Shown here piece by piece: positions 49,823 to 62,786 of a stretch of DNA of 64,000 nt. The notes beneath the pieces were generated by a model. That model worked only from the letters and a program-made list of their open reading frames with translations. It did not search any database and was not told where the DNA came from. Each line of letters starts with the position of its first letter. Within the stretch, counting starts at the first letter, position 1. The DNA is from Lingula anatina (Eukaryota; Brachiopoda; Lingulata; Lingulida; Lingulidae): positions 295,198 to 359,197 of the forward strand of contig NW_019775379.1 in assembly GCF_001039355.2 (NCBI RefSeq), given 5' to 3'. The position numbers and the translations under genes were made by a program.

Positions 49823-52800
49823 GAGACCAGCATCTGGGAGTAATGGAGCCTTCTCCTGTTCTGTTTCTTGCACAGATTGTGTATGCACTGGAGATGTCCT
49901 CTCAACTTTTAACCAGCGGAATGATAGCAGCAACATTACCTAAAACAAGGTAAAAAATATCATGCCTAAACTGAGAAAATGTGCGTACAATTCAAAACAA
50001 TTAATCATTTTTTATTGAGTGTACTTAGGATGTAGTATTTATCAAAAATTCATTTCATAAGGCATATATGATGTCATTATTACATTATCCCCTGCACAGC
50101 ATCCCCCACCCCAAATCATTCCCCTCATTTTTTATTCCACACCCTAAGTTTCAGAAGTCCATTCAATACTCAGCATTCTTCCGATGTTAAAAATAAACAG
50201 GAAAGACATGCTGATAACAGAGGCAGGTTTCGAGTGACCTCCAAAACTCAGGGTGCTTTCATCCTCTCATCTTAATCCCCCCCCCCTTTACTTACTGTGG
50301 CCAACACCAAAAGCCCCAGCACCACTCCCAGCATTACGTACATCCTAGATAACAAAGCACCAGACCACAGGGGACCTAGGATGGTGCCTAAACCCAGCAT
50401 TGTGCGCCTTAATCCATGCCCAAAACCTGAAATAGGAACATATATATATTAGTATAAATTTATTTACATAATCACAAATATTGATATATTTGCGTATTTA
50501 TATTGTACAATTATTCATTCATTAATGTATTTATCAATTCATTTATAAGTTCGTGAGAGGGAAGAGATAGAGAGAGAGAATGATTTATGTAATGATAAAC
50601 AGCAATGAAAATTTAACCTACATAAGCACTGATTACGTACCCTGTGTTTCCAAACGTGTAATTTTTGAGTACAGAGAAATGCCACAAACAGCCATGAAAG
50701 GCAACCCAAACACATCCAGGAAAATACCCAATATTAAGGCAGGTAATATCAGTGGTGTTTCTAATAAGAAAGAATAAAACTTCTAAAAGATACATATTCA
50801 ACAGATAATCATAATAACACAATGCAAAATGATATTTTGTAGGTGTGACAGTATGTTTGTTATGGCAGTGACTTATCTGTGTCCCAATAGTTATATTGAA
50901 AATGATTGTGATACATAACATTGTGTTAGGTGAGACAGTGTGTTAGTTGTGAGAGTGTGTTGGTTGTGACAGAGACTTACCAGGTTTAGCAATGGGCAGG
51001 TAGTAGGTCATGAAAGCTATGCACGCAATCTCCACCAGACATCCAATCAAAATCATTGTTCGGTCTTGTAGCCTTTTACTCAGGAAATGTACCAGTATGA
51101 AAACACTTATAACCTGTAAAAACAATAAGAACCTGAAAATTTTGTGCCCTCTTTGAGTGTTTACCATTTGTATTTCTTACCAAAATATTCTTTAACATTA
51201 TTCAGTGTAGTACATGGTTTCTTATCTGTTACAGTGCTTTGTAAGTTGTTTTGTGTGTGCAAACAGACAAACAGATGGTGATAAAATGATACTTTCATTC
51301 TTAGCAAGACAGAGGCATCCACCCCAAGTTAATTGTCATTTGGTGCCAAGATGAAACAACTGCCTGATATTAAAAAAAAAAAAAAGCTGTACCCAACATA
51401 TGACACAAACAAATAGCTCCATCTGTTTTCTCCAAATGAACATACAACGTGGAAAAATACAAGGGTATTTTTAACCAGTCAATTAAAGGGTTATAATAAG
51501 TTAATTGAATGATAAATTGTACATAATGTGTCGGGTGACATCTTACTTACCTCTACACCAGCTAAACAATACATAATACTGTTTTCAAACTCTCCCCAGT
51601 TTAAAAGGCTTTTGGTTAGAGGTGTCACAAATGTCTGGAATACACAGCGCATATTAAAATAAAAGGTTAACGCAAAATGGGTGTATTTTCATATAAAAAT
51701 GACATGTTATTTATAAAAAAAATGCAATAATTACATCATTTTGATCCAAATTTAAATCAATCCTTCAAAATCAATAAAAAGAAGAAAAGAGATTAAGAAA
51801 GATTGAAAGAAAGAAAAATGCCAATTGCCAAAATAAAAATAAAGCAATACAGATAACAGATATCATTTAAGAACTATTAATATTCTATAACTATGTGTGA
51901 AATTTTTATCATGTAAAATCCAAAGCTTCAAAAACATCTATACCTCAAGTCCTGTCTGCATGAACATACTAACAAAGGAAACAAAAAGGAGTAAGACCAC
52001 TTCCTCTCGCAGAAATTCTGAAACAGCAAAAAAAGACAACTTTGATAAACCATATTTGATGTACTGTAAATATTCAAACTAGTTGGAAACTGAGGCACAA
52101 ATCTGAAAAATATTCACTATCTGAAGTCTAAAAGCACAGAGAGGCAGGGGAGGCAAGGAAAGGAAGAGTTTGGATAAAATCCAGGGCTCAGATGAAAATT
52201 CTGAAAATTAAAAAAACCTGAAGTATGTTATTTAACATGAGGGGTTTTTAGACATCAATTTGAGAAGTGGGAAGTGAGACACGGGATGCAAAACACGAAA
52301 TCAGAACACTCAAATGAAATTTAAGTAAGCTGTTCCAATATTATCTGTAACCCAGGTAACCATGTAGTTACCAACCTTGTCTAATATAACTCCATGTCAG
52401 TTTTTGGTTGGTTGCACTTTTCACTTCAACAATATATTGATTTTGTGGATTGTCTGAATTCACATATTCGCCATGCTCGCGCAGCAATTGTTCACTCTCA
52501 TAAATGGGTCCTGGATCAACAAGACCCGAGGGAGAAATACTCCGAGGTCTGTCTGTGTTTAAACTGCTCTCAGAATGAATCCCACTATCTGGAACACTGT
52601 GCAAGTTACTTGTTGGCCTACTTTCATAACTAGATGAACTTCCCCCATTCATCTGGGGGTCAGTGTTTGTGGTTATTTTTGGTTTTATTGCTGGTAGTTC
52701 TGGTAAGTTGTGATAGAATAATAGGACAACTATTTGCATGACTGTCCACAGGACGGCCATGAAAAGCTGCAAAGTAAAGAGAAATTGGTATTTCAGATAA

Positions 52801-55800
52801 CGATTGAAAGAGAGGATGACTGAACAATTTTACAAATGACCACATAAAGATGTTTTAATTTCCATTCCTTTACTCTAGTAGCTGTATATGATAATTAATT
52901 GAAACGAAATGAATCAACAAATTTCCACAAAACAATCTTTTAATTTTTAAAATTACTTTAAATACTGATTTTAAAACTTTGAAAGTTTTACTGAATATGT
53001 GTTGGATAGTACATCTTTGTAAGGTTGAGTCTACCATTTTGTTTCAGAAAAAAAACCCCTGAATCTGTGTCTGTACTACAATAACTCACCCCAGGTGCTG
53101 TGTAAGCATCCACAACATAGGGTCCAATGGTGAAGTTAGATTTACGTAAGAATAAGTTCAAACCTGGACCTACAGAGAAAGTAATAAGAAAATATCAAAT
53201 GAAAAGTCAAATCATGTACCAAATAGAGTTTTAAAAGATAATGCTGACTACATGTAGTAGGCATTTTTTTATTTGACTGAAAATAATTCTGTAAATTAAA
53301 TCAAATTTATAGTCAAAATGATCCTGTACCACGTAATACCAAAAAGAAATTGCATGTTATACTTAATACATTACTTGGCATACTAAACTTGAAACAATAA
53401 ACTAAAAAAATAAGTCAGAGAGAGAGAGAGAGAGAGAGAGAAGGGGGGGGAGACTTATTGTGTTAGTTGAGACAAAGCTCTGTCACTCACAATGTTGGGT
53501 GTGCCTTACCTACAACCAGGCCCACTTGTCTGGCAATCATAAGAGTTGCTAATACTGAGGTCCTCTCCTCTATATGTGTGGCCCTTGACACATCTGCTAT
53601 GATGGCAGCTCCAACTCCAGTGCCAACACCTAAAGAGACATTACCACACATTGCTCTTATTTGTTAAAGAGTACTTAAATTACCAAATATATACCTAAAC
53701 AGAACAGTATTTCTCCTTTTTCAAATTTCTGAAGAGCTTTAGAGATACACAAACATAGAATATTTTCTTCTTTTCGAATGAGTTATAAGATTTCTCAAAA
53801 AGCTTTTGCATAATGTTAAGTGTTTCACCCACTGTATATACTTCAAACGCTACATGTATGATCTAGGTATCAAATAAAAACCATACCTGCCACTAGCCTG
53901 GAGCCTAGTAAAAACCACTTAGATATTCCCAAAAAATACATAATGTTTCCTCCTATTTCCCACAAGTTTGAAAATAACAATAAAAGTTTGGTTTGTCTGG
54001 TTTTGTCGCCCCATCTGTAATAAAACGAAAGACTAAAACTTTTGAAAAAATAAAAAAAAAAATTAACACATGGTAACACATGTACAATACAAGTATACAC
54101 CTAACACTTAGTACCAATCATATTCAGACCATATGGTTACACATACATATACACAATCCAAATACAGAATTATAACATACTGGTACTGGTGAAAAACACA
54201 TGTTAACATACTGATAAATACTATATATATGGTCACATACTGGTACATATACACAATGCACAGTAACATACACACAAAACATGGTCATAAAAAAAATTTT
54301 ACACAACACATGGTAAAATATACACATACCTCCCCATGATTGGCCCAGCAAACAGCCCAGTGACACTGAATGCAGACAGTATCATACCCAGAAAGTACTG
54401 CTCAGCATTGTACCGCTCATGGATATATAGCCATAGTGTAGGCAGAATTACAGCTACAGAAAGAAATAAGAAGGTGATAAACTTTATAAATCACATTACA
54501 AAAAAAAGTACTGCATTTTTGTATTGCTTTTATAGAATTAAAATTTTATAGTTTGTTTTCTTAAAGGGATAATAACTCTTCGTATGAGATCTATATTTCA
54601 CAATGTAAACAATGTGAATAACTCATAGAAATATAATATATTCTGTTTTACCACAAAAAACGGCAGTTATAGCTATTATTCTGATATCTGAGCTTGTCTT
54701 TAGACCACGTGACCTCCATTGATGGCTATACTCTGTTAAAATCTCTTAAGAGATTTTAACAAAAAAACAAACTTTTTAGAAAAAACCAGGGACTAACTTT
54801 GAATGTAAAAATGGACTCATTAACCATTGGTAAGTATGGGAAAATTATTGTTTACTCCAGGAAAATTAATTTTTTGGCCGAAACGAAGAGTTATTATCCC
54901 TTTAAGTAATTTCTGTTTTGTGAAGCAAGAAATGTTAACAATTTTTTTTAAATATATTATAAGCCACAGCCTGTATTTAATAATTAAGGACCATTTCTAA
55001 GAGCTACATTTATACATATAATAGTAGATGCCAAAAAACTGAGGCAATGGTTTCCAAGACAGTGCTACTTAAAGGGATAATATCTCTTCGTATGAGGTCT
55101 ATATTTCACAATAAAAACATTATGAATAAGTCATAGAAATATAATATATTCTGTTTTACGACAAAAACAGCAGTTATAGCTATTATTCTGACACCTGAGC
55201 TTGTCTTCAGATCACGTGACCTCCACTGATGGCTATACTCTGTTATAATCTCTTAAGAGATTTTAACAAAAAACCAAACTTGTTAGAAAAATCCAGGGAC
55301 TAACTTTGAATGTAAAAATGGATTCATTAACCATTGGTAAGTACTGTATGGGAAAATTGATGTTTACTCCAGGAAAATTTATTTTTTGGCCAAAACAAAG
55401 AGTTATTATCCCTTTAAGGAGTCTGGTGTTATTCATAATTCATTCATTGCATTTTGACCAATCAGAAAATGTGATTTTCACGTGAGATTTAATAATAAAT
55501 AATTCTTACTGTCCAACTCTTGAGCAATACTGTTAAGATAACAATCAAACCTCAAGGATACAGAATCAACACAAACTTAGAAATTAACAAATTTTATCAC
55601 ATTACAAAAAAAAAAAAAAAAAAAAAAACAGCTTTTAGGCAGTATTGCTGTACTGCTTTTATATATTTAATTTTAATTTTATAGTTTGTTTTTATAAGTA
55701 TTTCCTGTTTTGCAAAGCAAAAGATTTGTGAACAGTTTATCAGAACAAGTGAGATTTGCTTGAGGTATAATAATAAATAAATTCTTACTGTCCAAATCTT

Positions 55801-56326
55801 GAGCAATTTTGTCATGATAACAATCAAGCCTCAAGGATACAGAATTGTCACAAACTTAGAAAGTAACAATTTATAATAGTAGCAAGGGGCTTATGACTTC
55901 ATTTAAATCCCACATTTAAAGACCCCTTTGTATTTCTTGTGTAAATTAAAGCAAGAACTCATCATAGCATAAAACCCTTGTTTACTGTCTCCATGATGGC
56001 CTCCCCCCAAAAAAGTAAACAAACAAACAAATTTATTAAATTTAAATATAATTATTAAAATCATGTTTTTAATAAGGAAAAAAAGACGACAATTAAATAA
56101 TATGGTTATCCAAAGGAAGATCAAGCTATTATCCTAACCGCTATACATTTAAATAAGGTGACGATAAAACATATCAGTCGCTATCTCTGATAATACCTGT
56201 AGCGGGTCAAAAATAAGAACGTGGATGCAAACGTCAAAAGTTGAACTTACCGTACTCAACACCTCCAAAGAACCAAAACGTACAAATGGTGATGTAAGTC
56301 GTCCGCTTCTTCCACTTTGCATTCAT
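49763..56326 (-). CDS. MFSD8: Major facilitator transporter, MFSD8/CLN7-like (lysosomal)
   Basis: Twelve minus-strand exons: 56251-56326, 54330-54453, 53887-54014, 53510-53629, 53090-53169, 52376-52766, 51944-52017, 51551-51634, 50981-51113, 50641-50760, 50296-50426 and 49763-49939. All are in phase, giving 545 residues (human MFSD8 518). The N-terminal span runs into GGVEYAVILPTLWLYI. The loop 2-3 signature GRWGDKTRQTK is the MFS G-x-x-x-D-R/K-x-x-R motif. The IEERTSVLA block and the YTAPG turn match the MFSD8 family. A hydrophilic ~100-residue Ser/Asn/Pro loop (exon 6) separates the two six-span halves. The later helices include FLDVFGLPFMAVCGISLYSK and LGTILGPLW. The tail has EQEKAPLL, an acidic dileucine lysosomal sorting signal; human MFSD8 has its dileucine at the N-terminus. 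Vertebrate MFSD8 is a lysosomal chloride channel or transporter. The gene could be a paralogue within the family. Confidence 0.8.
50838..50972. repeat. GTGTTAG/GTGTGACAGT minisatellite in an MFSD8-like intron
   Basis: Imperfect ~17-bp units directly downstream, in gene sense, of the exon 9 donor at 50980. Confidence 0.75.
53417..53442. repeat. (GA)n microsatellite
   Basis: Short GA run in the intron after exon 4 of the MFSD8-like gene. Confidence 0.9.
53457..53505. repeat. Degenerate GTGTTAGTTGAGAC/GTTGGGTGTG repeat
   Basis: Two units of the dispersed minisatellite, abutting the exon 4 donor at 53509. Confidence 0.55.
54561..54905. mobile_element. TTAA-flanked MITE, copy 1 (345 bp)
   Basis: It begins TTAAAGGGATAATAACTCTT and ends with the inverse complement, with about 22 bp of perfect terminal inverted repeat and TTAA at both ends. 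It has no coding capacity. It contains CACGTGACC and an inner palindrome, TCTCTTAAGAGA. It lies in intron 1 of the MFSD8-like gene. Confidence 0.92.
55069..55417. mobile_element. TTAA-flanked MITE, copy 2 (349 bp)
   Basis: Same orientation and structure as the copy at 54561-54905, with scattered substitutions throughout. The two are separated by ~160 bp. Confidence 0.92.
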
Positions 56327-58184
56327 CTTTATATATTTTGCCTAGGCTATCTGATGTAACTGGGCACTCGAACAGGCGGCATGCCGAAAATGATGAAATT
56401 AACGGTAAATGGAAAGTAACGTTGGTCGATTCCTGATGCCGGTAATATCGGTGGCAAGTCGAATTCACTAATCGTTTCCGGAATGTCTGCTATCTCAGAC
56501 CACGCAAGAAGTTACAACTACTTGGACCACGGCACAGATGTCATCTTAGGCCAGAAAAGTTTTGGCTGTGTACGCCTTTCCACGAAATAGAAGGGATTGT
56601 TGTAATTGTTGTCTTTTATATCACTTTCTAACTTTCTTTTATTTTTTTGCTGAAATGTATTATTCTTAGAGGAAACAAGGAGTTACAACAGTTGTAACTC
56701 CTTGGAGGAAACTTTTCTTAAAGTGGAAATAAAGTTGCATTGAAATCTATAAACCGTTTATTGGTGCAACAATCTTCAACATTTCAGTTTCATAAATGCC
56801 AGCTCTGTAATATCCATTCATAAATATTTAATGAACCACGATTGTTTAAAAAATAATGGTCATTAAAGGAAATGAAAAAATTAAATTAATTTTTCTCAAG
56901 ATCTTAAAAATAAACGGGGCCGTAGCAATAGTCCGAAGGTTCAATAGTCCGAATATTCACTATAGAACCTTCGGACCAATGAACCCTTGATTAAAAAATT
57001 GATGAAAATGTTACCACTTTTCGGACCAATGAACCTTCGGACCAATGAACCTTCGGACTATCGAGACGCCCCCCTTAAAACATCAATAGCCTATTAAGAA
57101 ATTGTTTATTCTGACTGAAATAATGCAAAAATCCACCGAGCAAATAATTTATCTTATTATTTTTTAACACTGTGACCTGAGATTACGCTTGTCTTCTGGC
57201 CTTAAATGACACATAACGCTAATCGTTGGCCTGACCTGAATGTTCCCCAGGTTACAGCCAGCTACTTCTCACCACGAAACTTTTTTGTGCCTGAAAATTT
57301 CATTAATCTGTTTATTTGAACAATTCTGAAATAAATGATGATTATAATAAACAATGATCAAAATTATCAAATTATCTCTTTGATCTTATTTATCTGTCCT
57401 GGGTGCGGCTATCTTGTATCTCCAGCCGATTCAAATCGATGACGCTTTGATTTCATTTTTATGGACAAGGAAACCGGAACGCAAATCACTACGAAGAGCG
57501 CATTTTAATGGTTTTTGAAAGATCTGAGCTAAACCCAACTGAAAATAAGATAGTCTAAATGATTGTTTTGCTGCTGCTTAGTTCGTGTAAGTAACTTCAT
57601 GAAGTTTTTGGAACGATAGAAAGAGTCGAATTTAAATAGATTGACCTTGTTTCAAGAGCAGCAGAACCAGTTTGTAGGATAACGTGTTGTTTTTCACCTA
57701 ATTAACTCATTGAATTTCTGTTAGTCTATTTATGTGATTGCATTCGGCTAGAGTCCCCGTGGAGCTAGTGCGACATGACTCATTCCGAACGTCTTGTGTA
57801 CCTGTTCTTAACCCTCGACTACAGAATAGAACTTTATGAAGATGTTTGAAATTTTTAATTATCGACAAGCCTTAACTAAAATTAAATTTGGTGAATACTT
57901 TTATTTTTTAAGTTGATTTGATATGTGACCATTGTGTTTTTCTGTTTTTAATGTTTCCGTTTGTATCTCTTTTAAAATTAGCAAGAACTTTGTGTTTGTC
58001 TTCATTATCTGTCCCTGGAATGTGCAGTGCATAAAAGAAAAGGGGCACACTTGTTTTGATTAATAGGCTTCATAGCAGTAAGTACACTGCTGGTAGTACA
58101 AATTTATCAATTGTCAGTTAATTTACTTTTTCTTATTGTGTTTATTTCAAGATTCATTGAATTTTTCTTTGTCTCAGTTTCAGA
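56327..58184. promoter_or_regulatory. Divergent promoter region
   Basis: The region separates two genes transcribed away from each other. ETS-like sites (CCGGAA) lie near 56477 and 57473. A possible first-exon donor, CGTGTAAGT, for the CD225-type gene lies near 57585-57593. Exact starts cannot be set from sequence. Confidence 0.4.
56916..57072. mobile_element. Short palindromic MITE with TAGTCCGAAGGTTCA repeats
   Basis: Ends read GGGGCCGTAGCAATAGTCCG and, in inverse, GGGGCGTCTCGATAGTCCG. The interior repeats TTCGGACCAATGAACC in both orientations. At ~157 bp it is non-coding and could fold as one hairpin. It lies between the divergent transporter and CD225-type genes. Confidence 0.75.
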
Positions 58185-58724
58185 ATGACGGATGCAGTGA
58201 GTGCAAATGATGTGGGCCTAGTGGTATTTGATACAGAACCTGGCAGACACCCCTATGATGACCAGCATGATATCAGCTCCACAACCAGCAGTACACGTTC
58301 TGTCCGCATCAACAACAGCCCTGTGTACCACGAATCTGACAGAAGCTCTGTCATGTCAGAAGAAAAAGTTGTGATGTCAAGAGATAATGGGACTAGGGTC
58401 ATCATCACACGAGATCACCCAACGTTTCACCACCCAACGTATCACCTCACAGAGAAAAAACTAGAGATTATTGTGATTTTCTCCTATGTGGCTGTCGTTA
58501 TCTTTTTCCCAACAGGTATCCCTGCTGTGCTGAATGCAAGGCAGGCTGATAAACAGTTTTATAGCAAAGGGGTGGAGAGAGGGGACATGGATTTAGCCAG
58601 GAAGTATGCTCAGAGGAGTCAAAATCTTATTATCGCATCAGTTGTGCTTGCCTTGTTGATTGTTTGTCTCGTATTGGCAGTCATGTTTTCAGGGGGGTCT
58701 GTTTCTCAAGGAATACATCTTTAA
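58185..58724 (+). CDS. CD225/dispanin-family two-span membrane protein
   Basis: An intronless coding region of 179 residues. A strong acceptor (TTTGTCTCAGTTTCAG) ends two bases before the ATG at 58185, so a non-coding 5' exon exists upstream. Residues 1-90 are hydrophilic and Ser/Asp rich. The first hydrophobic segment is at about 92-116 (EIIVIFSYVAVVIFFPTGIP). It is followed by a conserved loop with ARQAD and RGDMDLARKYAQRSQ, then the second segment (LIIASVVLALLIVCLVLAVM). The P-x-G-I, small-residue turn and the G-D-x-x-x-A-x-x-x-A-x-x-S pattern are the CD225 signature shared by SynDIG, PRRT and IFITM proteins. The paired cysteines common in IFITM proteins are absent. Function is not predictable beyond a small membrane protein that may affect vesicles or membranes. 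It is head to head with the transporter gene. Confidence 0.82.
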   Translation: MTDAVSANDVGLVVFDTEPGRHPYDDQHDISSTTSSTRSVRINNSPVYHESDRSSVMSEEKVVMSRDNGTRVIITRDHPTFHHPTYHLTEKKLEIIVIFSYVAVVIFFPTGIPAVLNARQADKQFYSKGVERGDMDLARKYAQRSQNLIIASVVLALLIVCLVLAVMFSGGSVSQGIHL

Positions 58725-61570
58725 AATATGGTGAAATATATTTATTTTGCTTCAAGAAACTTGTATTTTGTATGCTGTGGGAAGGATTGTCTAGATGTTT
58801 TTATGCATGTTATAAAAATAAGATTAACTGACAACAAATTAAAGGCATTGGTAGTAAAGATGTATCTTGGTTATATTGACATGGATAGTTTGCTATAGTA
58901 GTTAGAGCATGTAATAGATCTGATGAAAAATGGTGCTGCTTTCATTTATTTTTAGTTAGTAAAGTACTTGAGCAAGATTTAAGTATCAGCTTGTGTTTAT
59001 TTTTCATTTTTTTTTCTTGTATGGAAAATTTTTTATGTTTTTTATTTCTTTCTGTCTTTAATTATTTTTTATTACCAGACTTGTATGTGGTGCATGTTTT
59101 GAAGCCAGTATAAACAGAAGACATTGTATCCATATCTCATGACGTGAATATATTTGCTAAAAATAAATAAAAATAAATTTGATAAAAATAAATAAATAAA
59201 TAAGATAAAAATCCAGTCTATGCAAACATGTAATCTGTGATAATTAGTAACCTATAGGCATTTAAAAAGAGGAATATTTTTCATTCACAATATTTTCTTT
59301 GTGAAACACATCCAAGGTAGTTGAAATAGCAGTGAAGTTGCTTTTTTCATGTGCATGCGGGAGCAGGCATTCACATTTTTGCCTACCTGCTTGCAGTACT
59401 TTATTCTAGCATGTTAACTTCTATTGTATTGTGCATAATATGCCACTGAATATATGAAATGCATAATGATAAAGAAACTGGTTTCTAAATGGCATGCTGA
59501 TGTAATAATTGTTGCTCTCTGAAGAATTCTCTTTTCAGTTTGTGCAACTTTTTAAATTTATTTATTTATTTTTTGCTTAATGCTGCAGTAGCTAATGTGC
59601 AGATAAAGATAAAAAAATATTGGCTCAGGTCAGTGATTTTTATTCTCAACAGAATACGTCCACAAACCCACATAATGCTTCCACAAGGTTTTAACCGTTT
59701 TCCTACTGCATATTTTGGCCTATTATTTTGGGCCTATTGTTATGCCAAACTTACTGAAAACTGAAAAAAGAAAATTTAATTCTGTACTTGGTAATGGGGG
59801 CATCAAGTATTTTTTATACATTGGTAATGGTGATGTGTTAATTGAGGTAAAGTGGTGGTTATACAGATAGTATTAAATGTAATTCATAAATAAATGTGAA
59901 AGAACTGGTATAGAAAATGTAACTGTCAGACTACTCCATAAATGTTATTATGATTGTTTACTATTTTACCAACCAGATGAGTATGTAATTGAGTGTATTT
60001 GTAATGAATATAGAAGATTAAAGAACTTAAAAATGTCAGTTTATTTAAAAAAATGTAAAGTGACAAACGAGCAAATGGACTGAAAACATTACAGTATGTT
60101 GATGTTTGCATTGTGGCATTGAACTCTTCCATGTTATACTTGTCCTATTTTTCTATGCATAAATGAATGTGTTCCTGTACATAATTATCAAACAACAAAT
60201 TATGGTAATCAACATTTTTTCTTTTATTTTACATGATTTAAAATTTTTAACATTATGACATGATTTCGGATGGAGAATCTCATTCTGTGGTCACCTTTAT
60301 TTTCTTGGTCATGGGTCAGCACTTTGCTCAGGCAATAATACCAATTATCATTCCAACTAAACAGCAATATGTCTTTCTATATGCAATGGCCTATACATAC
60401 ATATCTATACAATTGATTCCAGTAATCATAACCATGGTGCACAGCACAGTATCGAAGCATGCTATATGCTAAAATCCATTTCTTTGGCTTTTTTATTTCC
60501 ATGCAATATTTAAACTTTCTTGGAAGGCATGAAAAAAGTGGAAAAGGTGAAATTAAAGGAAAATAGCTAAAATGTTCTTTTCTAATTTTTTTTTTTCTGG
60601 GGGGAAAATTTGATTCCTCTTTGTGTAAATGTGAACTACTGAAGCTAGAAGAGAAATAAAATATGAGTGAATGATAAGTATACTTCATTTGTTAAGGTAA
60701 ATCAGAATTTTGTTGAATTATGTTCAAACATATTTAAATCTTGAATCATGCATTGTTGCTTTTATTTTTGATCATCGTTATGACAGTAGCATGCAGTGGA
60801 CATGGTTTAGGTTGAGGAGGTTATATCATCTTTGCAGCTTGCTTGGTTAAATCTACTTCAGGTGAAAGGGTATACCTAAGGCTTCTAATTTTACTAGTGT
60901 TTATAATCACTGTCATTATCTCTTGATGTGGCACAGCTGAAATAAAACTTTTTTTTAAAGAGAAGGTTTCAACTTTTTCACCACCAAAATTTTAAAGAAT
61001 TCCTTGGTGATTTTTCAGTTTCACTGAACCTAAATCTGTACCAACTAGGTTGATTATTTACTTACAATATGAAGAGGAATGTATTTTAGATTTTTATAGG
61101 ATGAAATATAGTATATAATACTATGCAATATCTCTATGTATGTATGTGATAAAATATATTTTTACTAACACCATGCAAGGCAGGACTTTCTCTTGGAGAT
61201 TGACCTCAGGATACACTTAATGAAGATAGCTATGTAGCACTGATATTGTTATATCATTTTTCGTATTATTTGAAGTTGAATTTGAATAAATACTGAAAGT
61301 TCCCATTGTAGTGCATTGTTTTTTCTTTTTGATTTTCAAGTATTTCATTTAAAATCTTTTGTTGATAAGAAATACTTGCAGATAAAGTGAAAAATATAAA
61401 GGACTGGGCTTTTAGCATAGATTTTAGTGGATTATCCCAACATGTGCGTGTCATATCGGTAGGCAGCATATTCCCATTACCAGTACTACAGAGACGCCAT
61501 ATTGGGTCCAAGAAGAAAGAGAGGCAAAGCTGTCTGAACGACAATATAATCTTGTGGATTGGGTGTTGTT
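58725..61570. other. 3' UTR of the CD225-type gene and intergenic DNA
   Basis: AATAAA-type signals are present near 59160, 60654 and 60941. The gene has no other obvious end point. No further reading frame with similarity was seen. Just upstream of UBE2N, near 61495, the sequence GACGCCATATTGG is YY1-like. Confidence 0.45.
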
Positions 61571-62754
61571 ATGGCTGGGTTGCCGCGTCGTATAATAAAG
61601 GTAAACCCCAGCTTTTGTGTTTAATCAGATATACACGTCTGTCTAAATCTTGACTAGAAAACGTGTTGATGGAGACTGACCCGAACGGAAGACCGATCAG
61701 GAGATACCGACTGACGGACAGATGATTGACAAGCCATTAGAACTTGAGAATTACTAAACTGAAAGATAGATGACAAAGAAATCAGTGAAAGGGGTCCATT
61801 AACATTTCCCTAAATATTTTAAGGATCGAAGATCGTTTATTGTTGCCATTGTCTATTGATTTGTCATAGTGAGCTTGGAACTCGGAAGTTTAGTTTTCCG
61901 TCTCTCGAGGAAGAATGTAGAAAATCGTACTTTATTCTTCATATTCATATTTTAGTTAAATTACAAAAGTAGCCAACCATTGACATTGCCATTTCAAATT
62001 TTTTTTTGGAAAAACGGTCCCAATTTTGAACCTTAAAACAGTGATAAAAACAAAGACCGGTAATAAACCTAGAAGGAAAAGATAGGGAATTCCCCCAAAC
62101 CAGCAATTGACAAAGACAATTTGAAATAAGGCGCACAAGTTTTATTTTGAAATAGATCCATTGGAAATCCAGTCATGAACTTTTTAACATGTTATCCTAA
62201 GCTGAATAGTGTTTTCTTTATCTTCTTAAGCTTCTTCATGTTTGGACATTGAATAATTTTACATGTAGTTAGTATGACTCATTGATGTCCCCCCCCCCCT
62301 CTCCCTCACTGTATTTGATGTATGTGGAATGAAGAGTCAGAGCTACTCTTAGCAAGTTTTGCAAAACGTCACACTCAACTTATTGGAGATTATGTGGTGC
62401 TTGATATCTACCTATTGTCCTTTGGGGATTTGTGTTGTTTTATATCTTGCCTGTTTCCTGTAAGAAAAAAGATAAGTCCTCATGACATACCCTAGGTTCT
62501 AGATTCCGGTATTGCCAGCTCAATCTTGATTTTATATATAACCCAAAGCGACTCCACCTCGAGGTATATTTAGCAAGCTAGCTTTTACGTTGCTCTGACA
62601 CTCAGGGTACATGACACAGTGTCACATTACAACCTCTCTGAATCTCAACTTTAAGTAAGGAAGTTAATACCCCTGTTCTTAATTGAAGTGAAGTTTGATC
62701 CAGTGAAAGCAAAATGAAAACAAGGAGACAAACGCGTTGAAACAGGAATGTGAT

Positions 62755-62786
<32 letters not shown>

